Positions 5,590 to 5,604 of a stretch of DNA of 5,604 nucleotides are shown here, one piece after another. The stretch is from positions 1 to 5,604 of the forward strand of contig JANPCI010000024.1 in NCBI GenBank assembly GCA_031430875.1. Direction: 5' to 3'. The translations under genes were made by a program, and so were the position numbers. Position 1 is the stretch's first letter. Each line of letters opens with the position of its first letter. This stretch comes from Sva-07 sp031430875. GTDB taxonomy: Bacteria > Actinomycetota > Acidimicrobiia > Acidimicrobiales > Ilumatobacteraceae. A model generated the notes under the pieces. That model had not been told where the DNA came from. It saw only the letters and a program-made list of their open reading frames with translations, and searched no databases.

Positions 5590-5604
5590 GGTTGGGGGTC
5601 GGGG
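5584..5604 (+). other. G-rich tail at the window end, possible G-quadruplex
   Basis: After the T-tract the plus strand carries runs of 4, 2, 5 and 4 guanines separated by short tt or tc linkers, and the window ends within the last run. Two stacked G-tetrads could form from these runs; a three-tetrad structure would need another run beyond the edge. The first six bases also belong to the base of the preceding hairpin. No gene is visible here. Confidence 0.35.

Noticed and set aside
1..5604. Defence system, CRISPR, prophage, transposon or tRNA content
   Set aside because: No spaced direct repeats, transposase or phage motifs, terminal repeats of a mobile element, or tRNA-like cloverleaf were seen; AAA-VWA pairs can occur in defence islands, but the neighbours here are housekeeping genes.

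Overview
The window is gene-dense, GC-rich bacterial chromosome that looks ordinary in content. Codon use is strongly GC-biased. Three start codons lack a visible Shine-Dalgarno sequence, but each has a TANNNT -10-like hexamer 7-8 bases upstream, as in leaderless transcription. The GuaB C-terminus and the MurJ sequence look actinobacterial. I infer Actinomycetota, possibly Acidimicrobiia (Ilumatobacter-like); the lineage below phylum is a guess from sequence style and is not demonstrated.

Layout: (1) 2-658, plus strand: the C-terminal part of IMP dehydrogenase (guaB), cut by the window edge. (2) 3024 down to 662, minus strand: a two-gene operon of a MoxR-type AAA+ ATPase followed, after a 20-bp gap, by a CoxE-like von Willebrand factor A (VWA) protein; its end is convergent with guaB, with only 3 bp between the stop codons. 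(3) 3025-3087: a 63-bp divergent promoter region centred on a perfect 16-bp palindrome. (4) 3088-3828, plus strand: a class I SAM-dependent methyltransferase of unknown substrate. (5) 3829-3940: a 112-bp gap with a long imperfect hairpin that begins directly after the stop codon, then a promoter-like block. (6) 3941-5509, plus strand: a MurJ/MviN lipid II flippase. (7) 5510-5604: a very long hairpin, again starting directly after the stop codon, with terminator-like A and T tracts, followed by a G-rich tail. No other stretch over 300 bases lacks a gene.

Functionally, guaB (GTP synthesis) and murJ (peptidoglycan precursor export) are housekeeping genes. The ATPase and VWA protein very probably work together as a chaperone or metal-insertion-like pair of the CoxD/CoxE kind, but no carbon monoxide dehydrogenase gene is in the window and their client is unknown. 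I found no CRISPR array, tRNA, rRNA, insertion sequence or phage gene. The least explained signals are non-coding: the centred palindrome between the divergent genes, and the two post-stop hairpins, which share an architecture and a GGGGYTGGTTGG flank.
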